From Multifurca ochricompacta (Eukaryota; Basidiomycota; Agaricomycetes; Russulales; Russulaceae): a DNA stretch of 64,000 nt. Under the pieces are notes generated by a model that saw only the letters and a program-made list of their open reading frames with translations, was not told the DNA's origin and searched no databases. Shown here in pieces: positions 46,393 through 58,700 of the stretch (its first letter is position 1; each line of letters starts with the position of its first letter). The stretch lies in the NCBI GenBank assembly GCA_022496185.1, contig WTXG01000005.1, forward strand, positions 558,001 through 622,000, in the 5' to 3' direction. Position numbers and translations under genes: made by a program.

Positions 46393-46863
46393 ATGGTGAC
46401 CGACCTTCTTTATACTTCTGAGACTGATCCGATGCTTTGTGGTAATACCATCCAAGCCTGTCACCACAACCGATGCAAAACACATCGGCGACGGTGTGGA
46501 CACCAGTGCTGCATGGAGTGTGATCCATGTACGCCAGAAGAGATGAGGGCCACTTACAGCAACGGCCGATCCTCCTTGCTGCCCATCCTAACGTTGACAG
46601 CTGAATGCATTAAACTGCCACACGAAAGCAAAGTCAACCTACTGCCACGATTATGTACGGCATACGCACTACCCGCGTCCGTCCCGCCCAGAAAACGACT
46701 TGCTGATCAGCTCATCCTTCAAAGCCTAGGTGTAAGCCACGAACGATGGAATCAACCTTCTGATCTGACTTGGGAGAGAAATGTGGAAGACACTTGCAAT
46801 TACGGCGGAGCAGTTCGAGCAGTAGAAGCTCGGATGGCCCTCGAATACATGCACGACTCTTGA
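46393..46863 (+). CDS. Hypothetical Cys-rich protein
   Basis: This open frame of 156 residues starts MVTDLLYTSETDPMLCGN. A compact Cys/His cluster follows (CHHNRCKTHRRRCGHQCCMECDP split: CHHNRC, CGHQCC, CDPC), which could bind zinc. The remainder is helical-looking (LLPILTLTAECIKLPHESK, LADQLILQSLGVSHERW, AVRAVEARMALEYMHDS). No family was recognised. It may have an upstream exon, since the sequence before the ATG was not examined for conserved motifs. Stop codon TGA at 46861-46863. Confidence 0.4.
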   Translation: MVTDLLYTSETDPMLCGNTIQACHHNRCKTHRRRCGHQCCMECDPCTPEEMRATYSNGRSSLLPILTLTAECIKLPHESKVNLLPRLCTAYALPASVPPRKRLADQLILQSLGVSHERWNQPSDLTWERNVEDTCNYGGAVRAVEARMALEYMHDS

Positions 46864-47064
46864 AGCAGAAGACATCAAGTTTCAACCCTCAAAAGTAAAT
46901 GACCGCCGCCAACCATAAAGAAGGAAAGGGTCCAAAGGGCGACCTTCCTTAATGAGTTGGTTGGGCGGACCGGCCGCTAACGAAATCACGCCCTCGCCCA
47001 CGCCCACGCCCACACCCACGCCCCGCCGCCGCCGCCCGTCATCACAGCGATCTGTGAACTATAG

Positions 47065-47901
47065 ATGGGCAAGAAGAATAAAGACGAGGCGCCAAACCCA
47101 AGCAGCGTCTTGAATCGAGATATCTTGCAGCGGCTTAACTTCTTATACCAGGCTTCCGTATACTTGGAGTCCATCTCACGTCAATGCGACGATGAGTCTA
47201 TTAAACCGTCCGGAAGTTCGACTATGAAAAAGGCAGGCTCGCCTACTCAGTTTTCATCTGCGCTTTCTACTTTAGGGACTCCAAGCACCTCCACCTCGCT
47301 TCTAAATGCAGAGACGAGGAAACGCCATCGGGAGCAGCATCGAGGGCGAGTAGTACAGGCCGCAGATATCGGGCACGGGTACGTGCGTGCTATGAGACTA
47401 ATTGGAAAGAAAACAACCGTAAAAATGTACTTGTTTAAGTCAGTTGGCCTGCATGTCGTGTCTCACATCTACATCTACACATTAGGGATCCTTCCGTAAA
47501 ACGGACGCTATGCAAGGGTTGTGACACGGTTCTCATCCCTGGCCTTTCTGTTACTGTCAGAATCAAGAGTGCGCGCTTTATTTAATACTATTTTCCATTC
47601 CCAAATTCGAGATGGAGATGGCTGACCCTGTTCAGGTTCTGATAATCATCGACACCTCGTAACTGTTCGCTGCCTTCGCTGTAATTTGCCACGACGGATT
47701 CCTGCACCCCCAGTGCACAAGCTGGACTCTGCTCCCCACGAGGATATCAGTATGGAAATTGACCAATCTAGGGATGGGGATTTAGCCCTGCCGAAGTCCA
47801 GGCGCAGGCGTGGTCCTCCTCCTCGTCTCCCACCTTTGTTCGAGCGAGAAGGTCACGTCATATTTCGCGGAAACGTACAGATAGAAGCAAAGCCCTTATA
47901 G
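47065..47901 (+). CDS. RNase P/MRP subunit, Rpr2/Rpp21/Snm1 family
   Basis: Proteins of this family are zinc-binding subunits of RNase P (tRNA 5' maturation) or RNase MRP (rRNA processing). The start MGKKNKDEAPNPSSVLNRDI and QRLNFLYQASVYLESIS form the N-terminal helices. After a Ser-rich insert (SPTQFSSALSTLGTPSTSTS) comes RRVVQAADIGHGYVRAM-like helix 2 (exactly GRVVQAADIGHGYVRAMRLI), then an intron. The zinc ribbon follows with VKRTLCKGCDTVLIPGLSVT and, after another intron, LVTVRCLRCNLPRRIP: two CxxC pairs as expected. A basic tail ends NVQIEAKPL. Three exons. The choice between the RNase P and MRP subunit cannot be made. Confidence 0.8.
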
Positions 47902-48620
47902 AGATTATGTTCCTCTTTCTATGAACCTTCCATAACCATAAGACTGAGGTATCGAATGGCGAACAGTGCCTTCATCATGTGATACACTCTCCTCCCCCCT
48001 CACCTCGCTTGCCCATAATCATGATGTGTCTGGCAACACGTAGTCTCAGCAGCGATCAAGGCACCATGCTGGAGGTAGAGGGCGATCGAGGTGAGTCGGC
48101 CTGCTTACCAATCACAAATCACACCGCTTGGTCTGGTCTGGGGTCTGGGTTTTGTAAGCACCAGAACACGTGCCGGTTGACCTGCCCTGAACATCCTCCT
48201 CTATATAAGACGCTCGCCTTAGGTTTTGAGTTTTCTTCAGAACATACTCAGCTAGGATCTATTCTATAGAAACTAACTCGAGTCTTGCATGTTTACACAT
48301 GCCACATTCTTCAACTCCAGTCGATGACACCCACGTACGCTCGTTATACAGAGAACATGCTGTTTCTTTGAAGCAGCTCGAGGACGTTAGGCCAGGTGGC
48401 ACGGGAGCCTTCGGTGACCTGCATACCTTGCCTGCGAGTTGTGCGTTTGTCTGATGGAGCTCCTTTTTTATTTATTTGTTTTGGGTTGTGCTGTACTTTG
48501 TTTATATGTTTTTTAAATTGTTATTGTTTATTCCACATAAAGGTTTTTGATGTGAGTGAAGTGCCTATCATTGCATGTGTGTTAAGGCTTTTAACTGCCA
48601 TATTTTCACAACTTCATACT
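47902..48620. other. Intergenic region between convergent genes
   Basis: About 720 bases holding two 3' ends. A T-rich stretch lies at 48462-48530. Open frames here have no conserved features. Confidence 0.4.
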
Positions 48621-50456
48621 TCATACTTCTCCCATAAGTTTAACTAATATCTCCTTTACAGTCCTTCTTCTCCACACACCATCCTTGCTCTCAGTACCTG
48701 CTGGTACGCGTGGTGCTGTTACCATAAATATTATACCTGCCATCACCTCATCCTCCGGCCCTTTACGAACGCATAGCCGATGCGAAATGATGCGAGGCAC
48801 GACTTTCGCAATATCAACCTCTGACGCGTCCCACTTCTCCTGTGGGTCGGTGTGCAGCCAATCCGCCCACGCCCCTGACATTGAGGATATAGACCTCGAT
48901 GGTGATAGCATGGCAGAGGGTCCCATCTCAGCCCAGTGCAGGTGAACACTTGGATCTACGCCGTTATGGAGGGATAGCGAACTTCCGGCCGCAGACTCGG
49001 CTGAGAGTGCAGCAGCGCGCTCGATAAGGGCAGGGCCTACGTCGCCTGCGCCTAGCACGCGATGCGCGCACACAAATGCCTCCGCGTCTTCCACGCAGTG
49101 TACACCAAGTAGCGTGCCGTCAAGCTCATGATGGTGTCGTGCGGCCGCGATCAAGTCCGCGATGTAGAGTCGGAGCGATGCATGAATGTTTACATGTGTC
49201 AATGTGCTGAAGGAGCGCAGACGCGGGAGAAAGTTCCGTGGGAATGCAGGGTTGGGGAAGGTTGACTGAGCAGGTGTGGGAGATAGGGATGAGGATTGGG
49301 TGCCAAAATGAGAAGCAAGATATGTGGTGTATGCTTCTCGCGTGCTGGGGTGTATGGCAACGGCTACGCTGAGCGAGAACCTATTAAGCTGAAAAGGCGT
49401 TTTGTCATGCCTTGCGAGACGAGACAACGCCGTGTAAAGAAGACGTACCAGGCTTTTGTGGACCGAAGGCCTCTCGCGAGGGTCGAATCGACATACATAC
49501 AGGAGAATAAAGTCTTCGGGCAGTACCCAAAATGACGACTTAGTACTATCAGTGTCTTTATCCAATGAGACGCGCCGTTCTACCAAAGTACGAAGCAGGG
49601 CGCGGTGGCATGGTATGCTTGAATGCTCAAGTCCAGTCAGCACAAGAGCTGTCGGTAGCCACGAATCGCCAGATGAATGTTGTATTCGTGGGCTTTCAGG
49701 TTCAGTCAACCCTGAGGAATCGGAATGTGTCCCTGTTACATGAAATAGAGGAGGCAGGAGTAGGTTGGGTCTGATGTCTGCGCTTGCGCCCTGGCGCTGG
49801 GAAGTAATGGGTGTATCGAATGATGACGTATTTGGTTCGCTGGCTGTTCGTCTATAGCCTTCTGAGGCGGGATAGAAACGTGAGCGCTTTGAGCGCGTCT
49901 TGAGAGAAGAGTAAGAGTCTGGCTTGCTCGTAGGCGCTCCTTGATAATGTGAAGAGAAGAGGGATGGGACGAAAGATGATGATGAAATATCCGACTGGGA
50001 TACTATCTTGTGTTTGTGGGTTGCATAGCCGAGTATGTCGGTAAGTATCTGATGTAGGCAACCGTGGTGAGATTATGGCAAAGGTGAGGGAGAGCAGGAA
50101 GAGGACAGAAGACGAAACCCTAGGCTACCAAAGAGTGGGGAGAGGTCACCCACCGATTGAACAGGAGCAATTACCATCTTGGCCGCCCCAGCCGCACGGA
50201 GGAGATGAACACGGGATTAGATACTTACAAGGGCAGCCAAGTTCTGAACGATAGTGATATCTTCCTCTTTCGTTCTTAACACGATGTGTTTGTTGCCGGC
50301 CATGACGCCAAGTATAATTGACTGAAATATGACAGGATCCAGAGGAACATGAGGAGTGGTTGTGCGAATATGATCAAGTAAAGAAGCGAAGAAATCGGGG
50401 GTCCCAGGAGTACCGAAGCGTGGCAGAGTTTTCTGGGATGAATCTGAGTCGACCAT
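48621..50456 (-). CDS. Magnesium-chelatase/MoxR-like protein, fungal type
   Basis: From ATG 50456 (MVDSDSSQKTLPRFGTPG) the N-terminal part has FFASLLDHIRTTTPHVPLDP and IILGVMAGNKHIVLRTKEED. The middle is Ser-rich. The C-terminal exon has LPTALVLTGLEHSSIPCHRA, WVLPEDFILLYVCRFDPRER, then a helical region (SVHKSLVRLLYTALSRLARH) and ends RRRTVKEILVKLMGEV at TGA 48623-48621. The arrangement resembles fungal proteins annotated as magnesium-chelatase-like: a remnant of the AAA+ core without an obvious Walker A GKS/T motif, plus a C-terminal lid. Fungi make no chlorophyll, so the role is not chelation in that sense. Family assignment is from memory of sequence style and should be tested. Introns lie at about 49710-50220. 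Confidence 0.5.
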
Positions 50457-50485
50457 CGCTAAGAGTGTGGTGTGTGCCAGTGTCA

Positions 50486-50514
50486 TCGACAACGACAACG
50501 ACAACGACAACGAC
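50486..50514. repeat. ACAACG hexamer microsatellite
   Basis: CGACAACGACAACGACAACG repeats four to five times just upstream of the Mg-chelatase-like start codon, in the divergent promoter with the gene to its right. A related GTTGTCGTTGTCG run occurs upstream of the SNARE gene at 10383-10412. Confidence 0.7.
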
Positions 50515-50574
50515 GAGCAACAACAATGAGAGATCCAACACACGTGACGTACTAGACCAAACTCGCTAGTTAGA

Positions 50575-52023
50575 ATGTATAATAGCTGCTGTTGTTTCAC
50601 TTCACTTTTACGCTCTCCCCATTCTCTCAATACCGCACTCGCTTGCCCATCACGCCACTCAGCCTCACGCATCAGTTCTCCAACACATCCGTATCTTCTC
50701 CCTCTATACGGGCCCTTTCCCTTATCCTACGGATGCGGAGCTTTGCATTGACCTCAACCAGGTTCCTTGGTTTCGCCTTCAATTAGAACGTATCGGTCAT
50801 TTCGATCAGGAGACCGTTCCATTATTTTCACACCAGCACACCTCCACTCCTAGCCGTATGGCAAGCCTTCTGACCGTAATTCCTGGCTCACGTCGTCCCA
50901 TTCGTGTCGACTCGACCGGGGTTGTGGTCAATATCGCTATCCAAGGATCCGACCATTCCTTGGTTTCCTCCAAAACAGGCCGAACGCCACTGTCTCTCGC
51001 AGGAAGCCACAGAATACCTACAGATCACCCTCTCTACAGTTTCCGAGTGATTTATGCATTGAGCGCTCCGGCCAAAGTATTCGCGCATCACCGTCGGGTC
51101 TCGGTCCGCCACCGGTCCCGTCCACGCGCTCTTCACACGCGTCTCCCGGTGCCGGTGTCTCTGCGAATGTACTTGTTGCCCCTGCCAATGTCAAAAAGAA
51201 ATACCCGATGAAGCCGCCACTACCGATTTATCATCCACTCGGCCGACTGGCGCTCTCACTTCCTGAACTTGAGTTTGGTATGCGTACCCAGAGCCCGTTG
51301 AGCGCAGCCGACGATGCAACACGCAATGGTTCTTCACGTACAAGACGTCCGGCCACTAAACCGCGCGAGGCAGCTGACGCCGAAGGTATGGACACAGGAA
51401 CGGCCCTGGCTGTGCCTGCTGATGCACCGGCGACGGAGAAGCCGAGCCCACGCAAGCGGCGGAGTGGCGGACAAACCAATTCCCGACGCCGGCGGCGTGA
51501 ACCCGATGACGGCGATGCAACGTATCCTGCGAAGCGCACGCGCGCGACTCGGGCGCCTCCTGTTCCGCCTTCCGAAGGGGGTTCACCGAGTAATGGGGGT
51601 GGGGACGTAGCAGACATAGATGGATCTGAGGAGGGAATGAAGTCACTTGAGAGGCGATCAACACGCTCGCGCGCAGCGGCTCAGACGAAGCCACCTCCCG
51701 TACGAAGGAACTCGAGTGCAAGTGATAGAACACAGACGTCTGTGTCCGTGTCGATCGCAGGTAGCCAACCGCCGAGGAAAGAAGATGTTGACGTCACGCC
51801 GCCAGGGGCTACCGTGTCATGTGGTGAATTCAAGGCTGGTTCGGCAGAGTCGCCAACACCACAAATAAAGGCTCCAGATGCTCAAATCCCTTCGACTTTG
51901 AAGAATGAGGACACGGACGAAGCTCGGGAGGTTTCCGGAGCACCTGTTGTTCCTGTCATCATTGATGGCTCGCAAAAGAATCGCGAGGAAGGCGAGCTTA
52001 TTGAGGAAGATGGACCACGTTGA
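50575..52023 (+). CDS. Hypothetical nuclear-type protein
   Basis: The first part reads in one frame as FPYPTDAELCIDLNQVPWFR, LQLERIGHFDQETVPLFS and SLLTVIPGSRRPIRVDSTG (up to about 50920). The second part begins, in another frame, at about 51040 with FPSDLCIERSGQSIRASPSG and passes VKKKYPMKPPLPIYHPLGRL. The simplest link is a phase-0 intron of about 119 bases (50921-51039), though its donor (GTTGTG) is weak. The rest is disordered and basic, with likely nuclear localisation signals (SPRKRRSGG, RRRRREP, KRTRATRAP), and ends REEGELIEEDGPR at TGA. No family was recognised. The true start was not found: an ATG at 50575 is out of frame with the conserved-looking part, so a 5' intron is probable. 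Confidence 0.5.
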
Positions 52024-52787
52024 ACGACTTTCTGACTTGATAATATAATTATTCCAGCGCATGTTCCTCACGTGTTTCTGTGCTGTGCCCCCCCCCCCCC
52101 TTCCCCTCCATCCCCCCTCCCCCCCGCGCCCACACACTGGGTTTCTATTTATTTATTCATTGATTTACAGTGTTATGATTGTGAAGGCACAAGACACAAG
52201 GATACTGGGAGCAGCAGGTCACGTGAGGAGTACTTGCGGGAAAGTGAGATCCTAATGGCTCATCGAGTCTCACTTGAGAGCGATCCAAATTAATTAATTT
52301 CACTTAAATTGGAATCGGAATTACAAATTACCCCACAAGGCGCCAGTAACCATCATGACCATGACTATGACCTCGCTCGCCCCCGTGTACCCTCACTCAG
52401 GCTCAGGACCTCTCTTTCTCTTTCTCTCTCTCTCACACACACACACACACACTCTCTCTCAGTGTGCGGACTTCCTCCCTCTCTGCCTTGGTGATCGAAA
52501 ATTATCAAATGACTTGGTGTCGACTTATGTATGGATGATGGGGTTCCGGATACTCGATACCTCGATTACGATTTTCATCTGCTGGGATGCACATGGCGCT
52601 CTATCCTGACCCCGTCGACCGTATTTGATAAATATGTATGAATAATTGTCTACTCTAATTCATCCCCCTTCTTCCTCTCTTTTCGGTTCCAGCTTAGTCC
52701 ACACACTCTTTGTTTCCTTCTCTCTCTTCCTCTCCCTTCTGTGGGCCTCCACATATCTCAGTAACAGTTCTGGGTTTCTTTGATCTA
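52024..52787. other. Intergenic region with simple repeats
   Basis: This includes a ten-or-more-base C-run (52088-52099) in a C-rich tract to 52135, and a CT/CA dinucleotide run (52412-52462, with about nine CA units). It contains the promoter of the giant membrane protein gene. No gene is supported. Confidence 0.5.
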
Positions 52788-55700
52788 ATGGAAGAATATC
52801 GTCCCCCTCGTCCGGACAGCGGCATCCTTATTCACCATCTCGGTTCAACCTCCTCGTCCATCAATCTTCCTGGTACGGCTTGTCTTGTTGGCCCCAGGAC
52901 GCATTTTTCCTTTTCCATATATTGACTGGCGACGCTCCAGCTCATGCTGCAAGTTTCGGTATAACGGATTCCGTCGCTGCCGATTCACTTGCACGAGCAA
53001 CACCCGCGGGTGTCCCTGTGGCTGACGGTGGGGATACTCGAGTCCCTCAACCTGTCACAGAGCCAAGAGTCGTGCCTGCAGTGACACCGTTTTACAGGAA
53101 GCGTTCGTTCATAATCTCCCAAGTCATTGGAGCGCTCATCGGGATCGGCCTGCTCTTTGTGCTGCTCTACCCGGTTGTCAAAGCCATTGGTCAGCATGTA
53201 GTGAAAAATTCAAATCTGAACATCGACAGAGTGGCAATAGTTCAGCCGTCTAACGCTTCGTGAGTTCCAGTCACACGATGAGGCTTGTTGAACCCTGAGT
53301 GGCCTTCTTTCTTGCCAGCTTTTCGCTTCATATGGATGGATGGGTAATAATGGCTATCTCCTTTCTCGTCATTTTCATATTTTAACCTCTCTATCAAGGT
53401 CTCACATGCCGGAATTTTTTCAGCCCAGATCGGTTTCACCCAGCCCTTGCGTGTCTCCTGGCTTAATGGTTCCGAGGAGGTCCCGCTAGGGCATTTCAAT
53501 CTCGCGCCTCTCAATTCTAGGAAAAAACGCGCATACGTCAACCAGACGACTGACTTCTCTGTCACCGATCAGGATGCGTTTGGGAAATTCACTCAGCATA
53601 TGATCACATCGAGTAACTTTACATGGCGTCTCCGAAGCGATGATCTACATGTGCGGGCCTTGAAGTTCCCGTTATCAAAGGGTCTGAGTTTTCAGAAGGA
53701 CGTCACTCTAAATGGTGTGCATTGAGCTGATTTTTTGCGCGTCTTGGGCCCTCATCCTCGGAATCTAGGCATCAATAACTTTGAAAGTCATGTCACGCTC
53801 AAGGAATTTCAACTACCCAGCGACAGTCCCGAAGGCGGCATCAACTTCTATAGCGTGACCACACTGACAAATCCCAGGTGTGTCACAGTTTTCCAGGTCG
53901 ATGTCCGACTCTCACACCAGAGGTCCTTAGCCCTTTCCAACTCAATCTTGGCACGGTTGTTTTCGATATATTCTATGACAACGTTTATTTAGGACAGGGC
54001 ATCGGAACCAATACGTCCATCGTCAGCCTTCTGAGTTCAAATTACTTTCTTCTACCTGCTTACTGTGGCCTAGGCTCCGGGTCCCAACGACATTGCATTG
54101 ACGGGAAGACTTGTTCCACACAACGGTTCAGAGGCGGAGCTCGCAACTGTTGGACAACTTTTCACCCAATACATCAACGACGATACGTCGCCTCTTATCG
54201 TGCAGGGCGTGTCAACTTTGCAGAATGACAACACAAGCATCTCATGGCTTAGCGAGGGGTTGCAGGCACTTAGGTTGAATCTGCCGTTCAAGAGTCCTGC
54301 TCCGATCAACACAATTCGGAGCATCAATATTGACAACCTGTCACTCGCATTCTCCGAAGCGCAGCCGTGGGCACCTGTGGCCAACAGCCACAGCGTACAG
54401 GCTTTATTGCGTGCGTTGGCTCTGTTCTTATTGCACGATCTTGTTGATTATATGCTCGCGTTACCCAGACCTCCCTTTTGGTTTCAACATGGAAATTGGT
54501 CAGATCGAGAACGCTTTCAATATCTTGAGGAACGGGTCCATCGTGGCTGGCTTAACAACAGTTAGTTTTTGCAGCACGGAAGGGCGAATTCTGCTGACTC
54601 GCCTGGAACTTTCGCTAGCCATTGGGTGCATCTACATCTGATGTCCATGTCCTGAACTCCACGAATACAGAGGGCACCATAAACATTGTCATCGAAGACA
54701 CCGCATTCTCCGTCTCGGACCCGAGCAAGCCTTATTTCTCTGCGTTTAGTATGCCGCGCTCTACAAAAATTCTCCCAACCTATAGTAGTAATCATTCGAT
54801 TTGCGTTACCTTGCAGATGCTGAGTTGACGGACTTGGACTACGAGCATTTTCAGCTCGAGGGCCATGCCCGTGCTGTTGCCAATTTGAGCGTCGGCACTC
54901 TCACTCTCGACCCCATCAGATTCAACGTTTCCTCAGGGTTATGGGGTCTAAGAGGCCTTCGGGGCCTCGTGAGCATCGAGGGGATTGATGTACTTGGCGG
55001 TACACAGGATGCTCTTTCGTTAGGTACTAATGTGACCATTGACAACCCGTCAAATCTTAACATTGAGATGGGCAACTTGGGTATGTCATATCCATGCTCC
55101 GATAAACATATAGTAAAGTTGGAGTCTTGTTGATTCAGTGTTCCAACTATTGAAGGGAAACTCGCTGCTGGGGACGACCCTCATGCCAAACTTGACTTTA
55201 CTCGTCGGTAACAACTCGGTTCAGGCGAGCACCTCGTTTTCGGTAAAATTCACTCCTCTTGCGGTTTCCGTTCTTCCTAATCATCTGGTTTGAAATCTGA
55301 AGCCCAACGATACTCCTGAAGGCCAGGAGGTTTTGAAAGAATTTCTTGGCAAGAATGGTGAGCGGCTGTTTCGAAAATCCAATCCCCACGATAGCTGAAA
55401 CGTTGATCGTTGGTAGATTCGCATATCACCATTTCCGGGTACAGTGGGAGTACAAAGATCCCGTCTCTGCTGCAGGCGTTTGAGACAATCGACTTGAACG
55501 TGACGCTCCCTGGCTTGAAGTCCGATCTCCTCTCCACTGCTGCGCTGACTGGTGAGCTTTCCCCACTCCCACGTCACTCCCGTTTGAAATCTCGTATAGT
55601 GTTACCCACCACTGGTCGCGAGAATAATATTACCCACGTCTCCGTCGCACTTGCAAACCCATTCACTGCACCACTGTTGATCACCGGCGTTCGCTCCAAC

Positions 55701-58700
55701 GTAAGCACATACGGGATCCCACTAGGTACTATCGGTACGGCCACAAATTTCACGTCAGCGGGGAAGTCCACGGTCTCCTCACCGAGCCTCGACCTCGACC
55801 TGAATATGGACCCTCCCGCGCTGTTCACGGTCACACGTCTCTGTGCGATTGCCGCGGGTTTGCGCACAGAGCAGTTGGATGGAATAGTGCAGCTTGGAGG
55901 TTATCAATATCTACCGGCGACAAACGGCGGCGGTTCAAGCACAAACCAGAAGCGAGGCAACATCTATTCGTAAGTGATGTCAAGGGTAGTCCCCGCAATA
56001 ATTCTTACCATAAGCTGCTTGCAGCGGGTTCAATCTCCCCAAATTTGTAGACACAGCATTCAAACAGTTGCACTCGGACGTCCAGCTCGAAGCAGATGTG
56101 CAGATCGGTAAGTTAGATATTCTACACTTTGACGATAGGTGGGTAGGTCTGAGCCTATAAATATAGGTGATTATAGGACGACATTACAATACACGCAACT
56201 TGCCGTTCCCACGAAAACTGATGAGACTCTCAACCTTTTGCTGCCCATCCTTGCTCAGCCCATTGTGCAAAAGATTGTTGCCGGCTCTTCCTTGGGGTGA
56301 GGACGCGAGGAGCGATTACTGATGTCAGAAGCTGAAGGCTATATTATTAGCGTGAACAGTGTCCTCATCACAAACCCCACCGCGAACTCGTTCGGAACAA
56401 AGTTGTCGGGATCCATCACTCAGGCAGGACCATGTATGTTCATGGACTGGTATTGTGAAATTTTGTTTCTGAAAAGGTCGTAGTCGACGCGGAGATATCT
56501 TTTGGCACCGGTCTCACTATCTCGTGGTCTGGTCGGCCGTTAGGTAATTTCAAGATGCCAAATATCAACATTACTGGAGATGTCGGATCCCAATTCGAAG
56601 TAGAGGCAACGTTCGAAATCGCTGATGTCGGGCATGTGACGGACTTTACCAAGGTGCGTAGTTCGTGGTGCGTGTTGACCGACCGAGCTCTGTTAAGCTG
56701 GCGGAACGAAAAGGTCTTGCTTACTCTGGAGTCGTTTGACTGGGTGATCTCTGGTGAAAATCTCAGCGGTGAGCACGAGCAGTACTTGGTTGTCGTTTGG
56801 TGTGTAACTTATATGAATCGCAGTATCTGCACTAGGTGGGTGTGATATATGATGTGATGTGATGTGATGTGATGTGTTTCACGGAGTCTAAAATATTATT
56901 GAACAGGTATTACCGTTTCTGGTATCTCCCTTCCCGAAAAGACTGTTACCCTCAAAGGGCTCAACAATCTGAAGAATGGTGTCGTAATCAAGTCATTCGA
57001 TTTACCTGCCAACGATCCTGCTGGCGGTATCCACCTTAGGCTTGATACAACCATTACTAACGTGAGTGGCGGTCAAGTACCTCCCTTACTCTCCTCTCTT
57101 TCTCCTTTTTCAATGACGTGCGCTATAGCCCTCACAAGTTGGCATCGCCCTGAGCAGCATCGGCTTCCAAAACTACTTTGGGAGCACCAACATTGGGCCG
57201 GTCGCATCGGACAATTCATTCACTCTCGCGCCGTTAGCCACATCTTCGTTAACTTTGGCAGGCCGCCTCGTCCCACAGACCCAAGAATCTGGGCTTTTGG
57301 ACGTCTCGACTATCTTTAACAACTTCATTCACGGCCTAGATACGAACGTTTCGGTTCATGGCAATAGTGCTGGACCTGGAGACGTGCGTATAATAAATGT
57401 TGGACTGCATTCTCGATACTAATTGTGATGTCCAGGTGGTATGGCTAAACGAGGGTATTAAGAGCCTTACTGTAGAGACCGTTCTCCCAAATCAAGGGAA
57501 GCTCGACATTATCAAGTCCATAGGACTCAATGAACTCGACCTACGCTTCACAGAAGGCACCGCGTACGGTCCAGCCACGAGCAGCAATGACGCCACCGCC
57601 GCTTTCACACTGCCCTTCGATTTCCCGGTCGATATCAAGGCACTTGAGCCGAACATCAGCATCTCCACAGGTGGTGCGCCGTTTGCAGAATTGGTCATAC
57701 CCAAAGGGCCCGCCACCACCGATGTGCAGCAACGCATCATCCACCTGACGTTCTCAAATGTGCCGTTTGCGCTAGTCGGTGATCAACATGGCGCGTTTCA
57801 ACAGTTCTTGGCCTCCACGACGACGTCGACAAACCAGACAATGAATCTCTCCGGGAAGGCAAACACCGATGCGGATACCGCTGTTGGATTGCTTTCCCTA
57901 ACGGACATCGAGTTCTCGGTCAGCACGTCAATTGCCGGCTTGCAGGGCTTAACTGCGAAACCCACACTTGTCATGTCTCTCGATGTGAACCAAGGCTTCC
58001 CAGATTATCTGCTTATCAAGGTCAACTCGTCATTATTTAACCCAAGGTGAGGCAGTTGACTGTTCTACCTTGACATTGTACTGAATATTACCATTCCAGT
58101 AACATCACGCTTGGTACGTCTGTGGTTCACCAAAACGGAGCAGTCAACTGATCACATGCAGGGGCCGGAGACGTTGACTTTGGCCTGGTATTCCAGTAAG
58201 TTGTTGTTTGTTGTGATTTGTCTGAGTCTAGGTTCCTACCCTGTCTACAGGATCAGCAAATTGGCACGGCCGTTTTGGTGTGTTGGGTGAAATTTGCAAT
58301 TGTAGACGTTCTGATTCTTGTCTAGAGCAACCTCCTCCTCTTACCTGGGAATCAAACATATCCAATAGGTACCCGTTATTGCATCTCAGCGCGTAATACG
58401 TATTCTGATAGACCTGAGCAGATGTCCATTTCCAACCACGAGGTGGCGCTGTCCCGGCCAGTCAGGTGTTGCTCGAAAATTACTTACAAGGCGTTACATC
58501 GAACACCGCAATTCAGGGCTCACAAAGCTCAACGGCGATCGACTCTTTGAAGATTGCTATGTCCGACATTCGTCTTTCTCCTGTTGAGATACCAGCCTTG
58601 CATCAAAACTTAATCAGTTCCGCTAGTCTGGAAATGCCTGCTAACATCACCCGAACCGGAATTGCCTCTGCTTCCTTTACCCTCGATAACCCTTTCACTG

